From assembly GCF_021134715.1 (NCBI RefSeq), contig NC_060017.1, positions 4,278,001-4,342,000 on the forward strand: DNA of 64,000 nucleotides. Reading direction: 5' to 3'. Numbering within the stretch: the stretch's first letter is position 1; every line of letters starts with the position of its first letter. The position numbers and the translations under genes are program-made. Under the pieces are notes generated by a model, which was not told where the DNA came from, made no database searches, and saw nothing but the letters and a program-made list of their open reading frames with translations. This DNA comes from Daphnia pulex. Taxonomy: Eukaryota; Arthropoda; Branchiopoda; Diplostraca; Daphniidae. Positions 38,115 to 50,652 of the stretch are shown here, piece after piece.

Positions 38115-39780
38115 CAGACAAAGAACTCAGGACTCACTAAGATCAAAACTCCGTGAGAACTGGGTTGAGTGCAGGTGTAATAGGGGTCAGTGAAATTGAA
38201 ATTTGACCAGGCTGTCGGTTGGGAAGTCGAATTATGCTGGCAGGGTAGCTGGAACAGGCACAACTCCCCCATGCCTCGAGGCGACGGAAGGCCGGCACGC
38301 ACAAAAATAGCATCGGTGAATGACAGCATGAAAATCGTCCCTAAACATTAGATAGACATCAGGTAGACGTTAGTGTAGATGAGTCCTTTAAATACTCGCA
38401 AGACTTAAACAGAAAGAAAACTTGAAAAAAAACGTCCCTGCTCTACCTCGTCGACATTCAATTAACAAATAACAATAACATAAAAGACAATATAAAGATA
38501 AAATATTAGATACTCACGCAATATTTTTTTCGCCAAAATCAACATCTCGTCCAAGGAAACGCCATCACACATCGCGAACAGCCAAAAATCTAAAGGGTTA
38601 AACTCCGTGTTGTGTTGAGAGCAGGGTAGTAGAAGTCGGTTGGGTAGTCGAATGATGCTGGCCGCCTAAATGATGTTCATGTAGGCCGCATCTTCTCGGT
38701 CATTACCTAAATCGCCAAATCAAGAAACAAATTGTAAACAAAATCTAAATTGAGTGACATGGCAATGAAGTTACACAGGTAATGCCAATCATAGCAATCC
38801 AGAAGATGGAATGGGTCAAGTTCTATGACAAAACGAATGATCCGCGTTAAACGTGTGGTCATTGCCTTATTTTGGAGGGATAACCAGATACCCCACATTT
38901 GATGTTATAGGCAACATCTAAATAAGAAAGCAAACAATCGTTAAAATTGCTATCAGGATGACAACTTCTCAAAATTCAATACAAGCACAACTTCCAATTA
39001 TGATAGCATGATCACAATGTTGAACCTCTTTTTTTTTGTTGACAAACAGGGAGATTCAAGGGTAGCAGCCAATGCCCAATGGGTTAACAAACAAGGAATC
39101 TTATTGACTGTAAATCCTTGTCCTTTTTCTTGTAAGGACCTTGACTCATCTTAAATTCTGCCATGCCAATTTAGAAACCTATAATTTAGAACCTGCAAAT
39201 AAATAAAAAATAAGTCACCTTATTTAGAATTTGTGTAATCAATGTGCTTGATGTCTATGATCTAAAAGAATAATTAAATGTTTATCAGTATACACTCAAA
39301 ATTGTCTCTTAAACATTAGATAGACACAAGTGCAGATCAATACTTTTAAAACAATCTGCAACGAAGAAAGTTCAGTGACATGACGAGTGAACTTACACAT
39401 GAAACCACCAATCAGTTATCCAAGGTTCTCTAGAAGATGGAATGAGAGATTGGTCCATGCTGGGGTTGGTGATCTAGCAAGTCCAATAGAAACAGCCGGT
39501 AATTAAGATGAATCCTAATAAAACATGAGAAGAATATATGTTTCAGCACGTAATAAAGCTAGTGTTGGTTGTTACCTGTATAATTTTGATGGAACATTCA
39601 GTAGAATACAATGAGTTATTTGAACAAAATAGTTGACGGTAGGCTACACAACCTTTCCACGTTTCCTCCTGTAAGTTGATGAGAAATATTAAAGTTATCC
39701 AACATCTACATGGAATAGAACACCAACAAGTTACAGACGAAATCACTCAAGTTTACCTATGAATTCATTGGCAATTTTTG
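38075..39780 (-). pseudogene. Further decayed, duplicated segments of the secreted-gene array
   Basis: No intact gene was found. Two segments resemble one another: 38150-38260 and 38600-38680 share (minus strand) a motif reading CCAGCA..ATTCGACT.CCCAACCGAC. In the second it translates as PASFDYPTDFYYPALNTT before a stop; in the first the same frame is interrupted by TAA and TGA. Separately, 38320-38400 matches 39290-39370 (AAACATTAGATAGACA), and 38752-38815 matches 39374-39445 (GTGACATG.., AGAAGATGGAATG). This indicates segmental tandem duplication with roughly 0.6-1 kb spacing. A 29-nt A tract lies at 38086-38114. Confidence 0.45.
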
Positions 39781-42700
39781 AAGAAAAGTTTAACTGGAAG
39801 ATAGCTTAACTTACGACAAGCTAGGCAATAACTGACACAATCAACACAACAAATTGACATGTCTCAGAACTCAGTATTTCAAGGACTGGTCTTAACATAC
39901 TCACAAAACTTGAAAAGCACATTTTTGGTTGCTAAAACCTAGCAGTTAAGAACTGCTGTACGGAGAATAAAGCTCACTTGCTACATGTTAGATGCTAGTT
40001 GCAGCTATCAACACGATTCGCGTTGCACGGCCAAGCGATCAGACGATTTGGCCAGCTCAAAACTATGGGTTATACTATATTATCTCTAAATTCACCAAGT
40101 ATTCTACATTTAATTACTTCAAGCACTCTGCATCAATGCTTTAAGGTTCAACTGTTGCAATTTCAGAAAAATGGCGATTGTACCGTCCATTCAGGTACCA
40201 GCGAAGACAGCTCCACCTGTTGGACAAAATTAAATCCACGTAGTTGCAGCCGACAGATCGTTGGCATCCACGAATGATGTAGCCTAACCTCGCCGTTCCA
40301 CTCGTGCGATCGTGCCTCACCAATAATTTGAAAATCTTAGAAAATGTAATAGCGGATTTGTATTTCTCGCTTTCGACCCAAAATAAATCAAGAAAGCTAT
40401 ATAAAATGATTTTCGCCTGGCAGACGTATTATATGTGCCGATTCTATAAGGTAACCAAACTAACCATTAAAAAATGGGCCCGCGTGATGTCGTGATGTGA
40501 AGCTAAGTTGAACGAGACGGTATTAGAAAGCGAAAGCTCCTTCCTATTCCGTCAATGAAGGGAGTAAAAACAACAGACGACGAATAAATTTTATGTATCA
40601 AACTTTCACTGTTATGTTAGGCATTGCTCGACTATATAGCCTAAGATAGACTTTTATTGGTTTTCCTCTGGCTAGACAACCCAACGAGCAAGCTAAGTAT
40701 AGGGGGTATTCCAAGTCAAGAAGAATGATTTGCTCACGACATCGTCATCTATTTGTTTAGTAGGCCTGTAGTTGAAACAGGAGGTCATGCTTCTGTTATA
40801 TGGCTAGACAAACCAAGTTCCATAAAACCTCAACACGATGGAAACGATTCGTTTTGTGGTTCAAGTCCGCGCACACGTCGTCTGAATGGTGGCACGCACT
40901 GTTCGCCATTAGCAAAGTGAAAGTCTTTTGCAATAATTTCTTATTTTCATTTATTCTATTTTTTTAAATACTATTTCATTTGGCGAATGAAATCCGTCAG
41001 GTATTTGAATTATTTGATCAGACACCATTTGGGAATGGAGAGCGAGAGAAAAGTAAACGTGGAACTTGATGGCGCGTATAACAATAGAAGGCATTCCTAT
41101 GGCATTTAATATCTTACTTAAATCTCCCGCCTATTCCTCACCTAATTAGTTATGTAATTATAATTGCGTTGTGTTGGTAGTCGCGTTATGGGGAATGGCT
41201 AATGGGAATGCAAGTGAAAAAAAGTTGTTATATTTGATAGCGCAAAACAGAACGCGGGCAAGTCAGCGCTGCAATCAATTTCAAAAGGAAACGATGAATT
41301 ATTTTGGAAGAGCACGTCGTATTTTCTGGGCAATTAATTTAAAAACAACAATTCGGAAAGAGAGAGCTGGAATCGAGATGACGAAGCGGTGAATCCGCAC
41401 CGATGTTGGGAGCGCATTTTTTTTCCTTCACATGATTCTGTTTTTCGATTCATCTGTGAAATGTCGTCACCATTAGTATGCCATATGTATTACCTATAGG
41501 ATGAGTTCACACAACAGCACACCACACAAGTTGTGTTTTATCCAGAATAAAGCACATTTGGGGTCATACAAACAAAGTTGAATTGAAGAAAGCGTATAAC
41601 CTGGTCGCGCTCAGCACGAACGGTTATTCTTTTAGCATATATACCTATACACACAGCCAACTATTACATACCATAAAATATTATACGACCATTTCAACTC
41701 TTTCCTGCCTTATTTTTTTCTCTCATATTTCGGCAAACAATCTCGACATCGTCACAAAAAAAATACAACCGGGGAAATATTATGTGGAGAAACCAACCAA
41801 AGGGCCATTCAAATGACGTTGATCACGCTCATGTAGAATTTCATATAACTAGGGCGCTACATTTGAAACGAAAGTGAGAGCCAGCTTTATATATATCCAC
41901 CATCATTCCACATGATATCCATGTTGTTATTTTTCCCTTTCGATTATAATATAATGTCGGCTGGACTTTCGTCTGTTGTGAGGGAAATCAAAGGAAAGCA
42001 AAACCATAATCATTACGATGATATCCGAAATAACGACCGAAAATGGGAATCGAACGCGTCCAAACTAGTAGGAGCTGGAGCGGGATCGGTCTAGACGGAG
42101 CGCGAACGCATCGACAATGCCACCTGTTAGCCGGAATTGATGGCAGGACAGGGCAATTAAGAATGACGAACCGCGTCTTCATTAACAAATCGGGATGGAC
42201 AACCAACACAAAAAAAAGGAGGAAAAGAAATCGAAAATTTCAAACCCCACACGCACAAGCGCGCACAGACGAACAAAACGAAGGAGGGGGGGGGGGGGAG
42301 ATCAAACGGACCGACAATGTCTCTTCCGTCATGCGAAATATCCGTGTCAGATCGGGAGAGAGAGAGAAGAGAGTCTCGGTCACATTTCCAGATCTCCTCT
42401 CTTTCTCTCTCATGCACACACACGTTCTCATCCGGCTTGAGGCTATGTGTGGCCACCTGTGCGCACCTGTTGAGGGCGACAGCAGGTTCAGCTAGGGGAA
42501 CGACGAGTGAGGGGGGGAAGAAAAGAAATAACAAGCCATTTTTGTTGATTTTAGTTTGATAGAAGAAAAAGGAAGAAAAAAGATAAGGAGAAAACGAAAT
42601 ATAAAAACGACAGCCAGGAATTCCATAGACACACACATGAGTATATAATAGGCAGCAGACATCATGACGAGAAGAGCGCTATAGGGAAAACAAAACATCG

Positions 42701-45700
42701 AAGAGCCCCACGACGGACACAAGTGGGTCAAAACGGCTGTAGAGTGACGAGGCCCACGGGGCTGCTGTGCATAATCTAACGCAATCACTCGACCAGGGGG
42801 GAGAGAGAAATAGATAAAAAAGAAACGAACGCGTCATGAGAATGACGTCTTGCAAAGACCCACACTATTCCGGCCGGAGCGAAAAAGTCCTGCTGGGGCG
42901 TGAGATCATCCATCAGGCAATGCTCATCGCGCTCTGTCACGCATCACGGAATGTTCATTCAAAAACATCGATCGCTTTTCTTGTTTCCTTTTAATAAATC
43001 ATAATATAAAGATGAGCCAACAGCCGAGAACAAATCGAGCAACAGCTAATCATTAAGGATATATAGATACCATCATAGACTGTGTATGCACAAGCCTCAC
43101 AATCTGCATTATGGTTCTATAAGAAAAACAAACAAGATTGTTATAAAGGACAACCCAGAACAGCAGCAGCTTGTCAGGTTTCTCAAAACTCAACCAAATT
43201 CCAAGCTGGGGCATCAGCTATATAATTGATTCCGTATCAGATTGATGAATGGGCTGTTATATGGGGCTTGTATATGTATTCGGGGGGACCTTCAGGGAGG
43301 AGATTTTTTGAAGGAGGAAGGAAAATAACGAAAGAATTTATGATCATTTTTCGCCTGGGAGGGAAAAAAAACAAAATTCTCCGACCTTAAACAAAACAAA
43401 AAATGCCCTTCAAGATACATATACTTGTGGAGGAAAACAGGTGAAAGTTTTCTCTCTCTCTCTTGTTGCCTTCTGGTGCACACACAAGTCTCTTCTTTTT
43501 ATTTTTCCACGCACAAGTTTCAAATCAAACGAATAGGCGACAGCTATAGTTCAAGGTTGCTATAGCTGGTCTAGTAACAAAAATAAAAAGAGGAAAAACT
43601 TGTTCCGTTTTTTATCTATTTTCACCCCATACAACGTCTTAAAGGAGAGACAGTTCAGAAGATCAAAAGATCAGTCGAGAAAGGTGAACCATATAGGACA
43701 TTTAGACACAATGAGAAGACGCTCTAGTGAACCGGATTCCAAGTTAAATGGGAGTTCCATCCTTTCGCTCTCTCTCTCTCTCGAAGGGCTTGACCTTGTT
43801 TTTAGCCCTTATAACGTCTAAACCGCAGCTAGCTCACCAAAAGGAGAGTATAATGTAGGTAGAATAAATTGTGTGAGATGCTCCCGGATGTGGACTGAAT
43901 CTCCCCTTAACCACCGCCAGTTGTAAAATAAAATAAAATAAAATAAAATGTTGGTCGGTCTAGGCAAGCGGGAACGGGATAAACCCAAAAAAACAAGCAC
44001 CGGTCGCAATCGGTCAGTATCCTATAGGTATTATTTTACTATACTGAAATGAAATATTTCACGGAAGACGAAAGTCGGAGCGGGAACAAAATAAATACGG
44101 AACTTGCTGGATCACCGCGAAATATTATGCAATCAAAATGCGGCCGTTTAATGGCGCACTTTAAATCAAACCAATCTCTCTTAGAAGAATTTCTCCGACG
44201 ACCGACGAAATCATGTGGCACGTAATAGATTTGTTATCGTAATGTAGCGGCTATAGAGAAGCTGCTAGAATGATGAAATTGACCAAGAATGCACATTTGT
44301 CTGCGTTGCGTCTTATCAGCAGGATCCATCTTATATAGAAAGCTTGGCTGGCTGCTGATGGCTACCTTTTTTAGATTTTCACTCTGCTGCTGCTGCTGCT
44401 GGGACTCGGCGGTGCTTGATGGTTTCCCCTTTGAAATAAGCGCAGGTATATATAATATACTATTTCCTTCCATTTTCACCCAGTAAGAAAATGTTTGGGT
44501 AGAACTGAAGATGTTTCCATTCATGAAGAAAATGTTATTGTTCTTGTGACTTCTTGCCTTGGGCTTGTTTCACCTTTTTAGAACTAGGAAGTCGCCGCAA
44601 CTTATTACGCATAATAATACACTGGAATAACGCGTTGTTTACTTGTGGGTTTCATTCTTTAAAGAAACGCATGAAAAGATTAGATTAACGCTATTTAACT
44701 AATATTTGAGTCGTCCGACATGTTTTCGCACCGTTAGGATAAAAATTTGAATGGAAAATCATTCAAAGCTGTCTCAATCCGTTGCGCATTCATAGTCTCA
44801 AAGTCGTTACGTTGCAAATGACTGAAATTGATCGTTACGCCAAAGTGTTACACACTTCAATAAAGGAGGAATTGAATTTAGTGCCTATCCCAGCACATTT
44901 TATAATGGAAAATGTTTTGACAAGTCTTATCGCAACTATCGGTGACTATCGTATGGCCATCCAATAATGTTGAGAAATCAACTACATTCTACGAAAAAGA
45001 GAAAATCAACGTAATGAAATATCACATACGGATGTGGGTTTTGTTTTGTAATTTAACGATCGAGTTATAACCTTAGGAAAGATCCTTGAACTGGTAACTC
45101 ATTACGCAGCACGTCGATCATTCTAAACTCTATATGCTTACATTCGTTTAGTCACATCTAATGCAACGCGCACTTCCGCCAACCTTCGAAACGATCATTC
45201 CCAGTATAACGAAACCAGTCCCACTCTCTCTCGATGCTGCGGTTGACACGTTGATCGTGTCCGTTCACATGCTGGTCGTCGTGAAGGTCGCTTTGAGCCA
45301 GTAACACATTTTCTTTCTCTCTCCTTCTTCTTCCTCATTTTCACCACTTTTCTCTTGTATGATTCCCGTTAGGAATAAGACGACGACAGATTCGAACTTT
45401 ACCGAAAACACTATCTGCGTCCAGCGACGATAGACACCAAGTTTTCAAAAAACACCAAAAAGAATTTGGCGCACAAGTTTGGCATTCCAATGGGGCGAGG
45501 GGAAAGTTCATCTGCGGCCGTGATCCATGTCCACTTGACACGGTCATAAAAAAAAAAAACAACCTCTGCGGTTGTTTAATTTTTCTTTCGGGGTTTCTCT
45601 GTGGGCATGTTCAAGTCCCGGACGGACCCGTGACTATATAGAGCCTCTCCGTACATCACGGCCGCCGACGTCTTGAAACACACAACGTCGAAAGACAATC

Positions 45701-47270
45701 AAGAACGAGAAGAAATGTGCGCGAGACGGAACGACGATCGTCCCAATGTGATGCAAATAAGGACATGTAGACTTGTGTATAATCGAAATGACTGTAGTGC
45801 TGGCGCAATAATATAGACAGAGCCAACGCAGGTATAAGCGGAACTCGGCGCAGTGAAGAAATATCAAACGCGCCGGGCAGCAGCAGCACCACCACAGCAC
45901 AGCTGATATTGAGGTCAACACTTTGATTCCACACGTCAGCACGCCCTAAAGCCTTCCTTCCTTATTTTCCCTGGACGCTAGCGAAATTCAAAAAGCCATC
46001 ATTAGATTTCTAACGGACATATTATGAGTATTCAGAATACCAAATCAGAATCATTTGTTAATCAGTTACCTTGCTGCTAAAAAAGACTTAAAATCTTCCC
46101 CCTTTAAATGAGATTCATTCGCCTGTGTGTGGAATTTACAAATAAAGAAAAACAGAAAAATCTCCATCGGTCATTTAAGACCGATTGTATATTCCGCTCG
46201 ATTCGGCTCCAAAGTTCCTTTCGCCGACACGGGTATATTATAAAAAGAAAAGAGAGAAGCAGCAACTTGAATCTTTGATTTCCTCCTTTTGGCTATTTAG
46301 TAAGAGAGATAAAATCTGATAGGAGGAAGAACAACATAAAAGAATAAAACCCAGCCAAACATTAGAAATGTTACGGTATCTTGTTTCCCATATACTAGCG
46401 GCTATATAACGCCGCGCTCTAACGGCCTGTGCTGTTTGAAAAATCAATGGATTGATGTCGTATGGATATGTTGGTGTCGTACCGGCGCTGGGGATATTTT
46501 ATCGGGCGGCAAGAGGCGCGTCTGGCAACAAACACAATTGGAGAGAAATAAAAGAAAAAGAAAAACAAACAATTCGTATCGTCTCCATAGAGAGAGAAAG
46601 TTGAATGCATTTTCAAATGTCGACAATTAACTTTTGTGGCTGCTGCCTCAACAACACACCGTTCGAGTCGTCGTCGTCTGGATTGAATTCCTTTCACCTT
46701 CGGCGGCGATGATGGTGAAGAGGAAGACTATATACAACTATAGGTTATAGCGGCGGCATAGTTGGTCGAAGCTATTATAGAGCTGCTGGACGCTGGCAAC
46801 GGACCAAGGGCTTCTTTTGATCTCTTAGGACGAATGGGGGGAGGGACGCATATGTCTGTGGAATGTGCAGCGATGACCCCCTCACGCCATCCTAGTCTCG
46901 AGGAGAGAAATCCACTCTCACCGCTGTACACATATCCCATACGGCGGCAGCAGCAGCTATTACACCTGTAAGAATATACGCCACGACGTCAGAGGCTCGC
47001 CGATGGACCTCATTTCCTCTCTCACAGAGTTACCTAATAGAACAAAAACCTTTTTTTTCTTTTCTTCATGGGGCGGCCACAGGTGGTGGCCTGATGCAAG
47101 GTGGCCCATCCTTCTTGCACCACCCTTCTTTCTTATATTTTCTCTCATTCACCTATAGGTTCCGGCTCTGCTGTTATATGGCAAGTCCGGGTCTCTCTCT
47201 CTCGGCTCTTTTTCTTTTCCAGAGATCTCCACCCTCGGCCCCTCCTCCCTCGCAGCTCTTTTTTCTCCAG
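39781..47270. other. 7.5-kb stretch with no convincing gene
   Basis: I found no recognisable protein family or RNA gene. It contains simple sequence: a 13-G run at 42286-42298, AAAAT repeats at about 43927-43949, a CTG run near 44388-44400, GAGAGA and CTCTCT tracts, plus many CTATA/TATAG words. Open frames on both strands are short or low-complexity, apart from a 49-residue frame listed separately. It is likely intergenic and regulatory DNA upstream of the gene at 47.3 kb. Confidence 0.4.
44818..44967 (+). CDS. Unrecognised 49-residue reading frame
   Basis: ATG at 44818 to TAA at 44967. The composition is ordinary protein-like (MTEIDRYAKVLHTS, IKEELNLVPIPAHF, then a TSLIATIGDY region) and it is not low-complexity, which distinguishes it from other open stretches nearby. 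No family was recognised, no signal peptide and no clear splice partners were seen. It may be a lone exon, a fragment of a decayed gene, or chance. Confidence 0.2.
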   Translation: MTEIDRYAKVLHTSIKEELNLVPIPAHFIMENVLTSLIATIGDYRMAIQ

Positions 47271-47272
47271 GG

Positions 47273-47280
47273 TATATAAA
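47273..47280 (+). promoter_or_regulatory. TATA box of the Pro/Tyr-rich secreted gene
   Basis: TATATAAA in a GC-rich setting (GGG before, GGGCGAGC after). An initiator-like CTCATTT follows, with its A at 47296, about 23 bp from the first T of the box. The start codon is at 47402. Confidence 0.65.
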
Positions 47281-47401
47281 GGGCGAGCGATCCTCATTTT
47301 TAAACATTCGAAGTTGACCGAGAAAACAGACGCTGCACGCCTCTATAGTCGCTGATAGGGAGTGATTCAGACCCAACAACTTTATTTTATTTAATTCAAA
47401 A

Positions 47402-49185
47402 ATGATGGTAAGCCAATTCGCACACATTTTTTTATTCATCTAGTTCTAACCGAGATCGATCGAGCAAGAATTGATGGTAGTGATAGACACACTGTGTCCA
47501 TCACCTAGACATGATCGTGATCGATGGTGGAATTCTATTGGAGAAGCTGCTGCAATTCATTTTTATTTTGATTATTTTAGAGCTTACGATTGTTGTGCTT
47601 GATCGGTTTGGTGGCGGGCATTCATTGCGGCATGGTCCGGCGTGACCTGGGCAAGAAGGCCAGCAATAGCTACAGTGTTCCACCAGCAAGTGGCTACGGA
47701 GTCGCACCCCCAGCACCCATTTACGGCGCCGCTCCGGCCTCTAGTTACATTGCGCCATCAAACTACGGCCCCCCAATCTATTACGAAGACGATGACAAGG
47801 TATGTGCAATTCATTTCTTCATATAGGTTAATTCGCCTAATAGCCCATAGCTAAAAATTTCGCTTATCCAATGAGCAGAGTCAATTATAATTAAGCGCAT
47901 TTCAAACAGTCAGTTTTGATAGCCAAATAACATTGACGAATAAGAAACAAACCAAAGAGAAGACAAATGGCGTGACACATTGATCGGAGTCGATTTTTTC
48001 GACTCTATACCCAGGCAACTTTCCCCATTCGATAATGTTCACATAGGGAACGAGGAAGGAAGGAAAAGAAAGAAAAAGAAAAGTGAACCGTGGAGGCCAA
48101 ATCCTTGTGTGATTAGCAATTTAAAATCAACTCTGCTCTCTTTATGATTCAGCGTTCCCATATTTGACAATGTTAAGAGGCCACGACCGCGTTTATCCCA
48201 CGCTCGCCAGCCATAACATATTCCTTAAATGTCGCTCGATTGGAAAGTTAAATTTTGTTTCACGGGCCAAGGAGGTCTAGTATATGGGCGAACTTGAGAC
48301 TCTATCTATAGACAGATTGGGGTAGAGCCATTACGAAAAAGAGAAACCTTATTTGACTTTAAGTTCCCATTAACAACAAACAACAAAAAGAATCGTATTC
48401 TTCCCGCTCTATAGACGATAGATCTACTAAAAAAGAGATGTGTACATGTAAGGAGCGTCGGAGAAAATGTTGGCTGGCTGGCTGAGCTATCTTCTTCTGA
48501 TGTTCGCTCGTGACAAGGGGTCACACCCGATGGAAATCTCCTGTTTGGTATGCGTCCAGCAGTTTCGGAAGTTGTAAAGCGAAGAAAGCGAGTGGGGGGA
48601 GAGAGATGGAAGGGGGGGGGGGGGGGGCCTTATAACTATTCTGATGGCGATTTCGTGTCGAGTGCAGGTTGTGACAGGTTTGCCAATCAACGGCTGTTTT
48701 TGTTGTCTTTTTTTTCTCTTCGACCTAGTGCCCGACTGACTCTTGACTATTTGATTGTACATATATACTACTGCGTTGACTGCTGATGTGTGACGACATA
48801 AAAGGAAATGAGGAAGGCACAGCCATCACACGTATCCGGCTAGCTCGTTGAACTCTTGTCCTGATCTTCCTTTTTTATCTTTCGATTGTTTGAATTCAAT
48901 TTTTCAATCATTTCTCAATCACAGCCCGACCTGAAAGCCAAATTGGAAGAATTCAAGAGCAAGATCATCGGCCACCTCGGTTACATGAAGGGCTCCATTC
49001 TGGCGGCTAAGGGCAAGATGATGCTAAAGAAAGCCCACGAGTACCAACAGAAAGGTGAGAAATTGGTCGGAATCGGCGAGTCTCTCAAGGCCCTCAAGCA
49101 GGAGAAACAGAAGCACTACGAGCCCAGCTACGCTCCACCAGCTCCCGTCTACTCGGCACCACCGGCTCCCGCATACTCCGGTTAG
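47402..49185 (+). CDS. Small secreted Pro/Tyr/Ala-rich protein with basic helical core
   Basis: Exons: 47402-47407 (ATGATG only), 47581-47799, 48925-49185; about 161 residues. A signal peptide (SLRLLCLIGLVAGIHC) is followed by a low-complexity Pro/Tyr/Gly/Ala stretch (GYGVAPPAPIYGAAPASSY). After an acidic YYEDDDK end comes a Lys-rich, probably helical block (KAKLEEFKSKIIGHLGY, KGKMMLKKAHEYQQKGEKL). The tail returns to PSYAPPAPVYSAPPAPAYSG. Pro/Tyr/Ala-rich repeats of this type are common in arthropod cuticle or extracellular matrix proteins. A structural role is inference. The two-codon first coding exon parallels the tiny start exons of the secreted genes at 37.3 and 63.4 kb. The stop TAG overlaps a GTAATG, so a further 3' exon cannot be fully excluded. 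Confidence 0.75.
48612..48627 (+). repeat. 16-base G run
   Basis: Uninterrupted guanines inside the second intron of the Pro/Tyr-rich secreted gene. A simple-sequence tract that may vary in length and can form G-quadruplex structures. Confidence 0.8.
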
Positions 49186-50516
49186 GTAATGATGACTATC
49201 CAAAATTAGTAGATCTTATTAACGACATCACCGATGAAATGGAACTGATCATTTTCTCCTTTTTTGTTATTGCGAAACAGGAAGTTGAACGAAGACGCGG
49301 TGAACAAGAGTCCACAATTCTTTTTTTTTTTAATTTTTATCTCTTCCATGTACAGCTCACAGCGTTTCTCCTGGTAGAGACGACGATTTTTTTCCACGTA
49401 CCAATAAGAAAGAGAGTGTCAATCTGTATAAGATAAATATATTTTGTAGTAGTCGTAGTGTGTAATACTCCTTTACACCTCTTTTCTTTCTACTTCATCT
49501 GCTTCCCCCCTATACTTCAATATTTTCTTATTTGTTATACCGACAAAAATGGCTCACATCAGCAGCCAGCCAACAAAACCACAACCGCATCATCACCAAC
49601 ATCTTAAATATGGCGAGAAAGAAAAACAAAAAAAGAAGAAGAAGGAGCCAAGAGTATTATTACATCATACCCGATTTTTGTTTCTTTATCGAGTGTGTTT
49701 CATAAAATTCAGACAAATCATATTAGCCCGTCATATCACACGCGAGATTTCGCTCGTGATTGTCATCAAATATCCTTTTTTTTTTGTCTTCTCGAAAAAA
49801 AAAGTACATTTCAAATCACCTGATGAAATACAGATAAACAGAAAACAAAACAAAAGCCGATCGCTATATAAAAAGATTTTTTCGCTTTCATTTTATTTTA
49901 TCACCTGATAAAATTGATGGTCATTTCTCCCGTGTCTCAATGGTCGTTCAAACTGACAAGTTCCACATTTGCATCTCTTTCTTATATAAATAAAATAAGG
50001 AAAGCAAAAAAGTGTAACAAGAGAGAAAAATATAATCAACCGAGAAATGATTTTACCGTGGCCAACGGATCGAAGCGCGCCAATTCAAATACGATAAAAA
50101 GAAAACGAATTTTGTTTGACATCATTTTTTCTCTCTTTAGCGAGTTGCTGTTGTGACGTGTTTGGGATTTATTAGCATTGCTTTCCTGGCCAAACGGTCA
50201 TAAAAATATCTATGAACTAGTGGTATCAGGATCGGAGAAAGTTGTTGATTTAAAAAAAAATTTATTGCAATTAAATCGACAGTACGTGATCCAGCTAGTG
50301 AGGTGACAGGGAACGGTCGCGCCCGGATAAATTTAAAATATTGAAAGAGCAGTCAAGATTGTGAATACGTGAGTATGACGACATTGCTGGAAAATCGCCG
50401 AAGCTTCGAGAACGGAAGCGAGGATTATTTTTAGTTTGTGTTCTTTCTAGAGTAGCGCTTGCCGGCCAAATTTAGCACCGAGAGAAAGGAGCCAAAATCT
50501 GACCAGTCACGTAACA
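49186..50516. other. 3' UTR of the secreted gene and WD40-gene upstream region
   Basis: AT-rich and without a recognised gene. Open frames at 49.5-50.2 kb on the plus strand are lysine/phenylalanine-rich and look like A/T-tract artefacts. The end of the upstream transcript was not identified with confidence. Confidence 0.35.
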
Positions 50517-50524
50517 TATAAAAA
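50517..50524 (+). promoter_or_regulatory. TATA box of the WD40 gene
   Basis: TATAAAAA in ACATATAAAAAGGATCC. Candidate initiators are TTTTCACGG (A at 50541) and AGTCAACA (A at 50557). The start codon follows at 50653. Confidence 0.55.
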
Positions 50525-50652
50525 GGATCCGAGATTTTTCACGGCAAACGCGAGTCAACACTGCGCAGAGCTGCGAGAAACAAATCAGAAGCCATCGGCT
50601 AACTTCTTATAATTCTTTTAATTTGCTCTACAGGAGATTAGTGACAAGAAAA

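Noticed and set aside
39049-39085. CAGCCAATGCCCAATGGGTTAAC resembling the MITE end
   Set aside because: Only part of the 18-bp TIR is similar, with an insertion and no partner end; too weak to call a second copy.
42043-42636. Overlapping open frames around 42.1-42.6 kb on both strands
   Set aside because: Driven by GAGAGA, CTCTCT and poly-G simple sequence; mutually exclusive frames and no conserved motif.
44234-44524. Minus-strand open frame with a short polyglutamine run
   Set aside because: The Gln run comes from a CTG simple repeat; the flanks show no recognisable domain or splice context.
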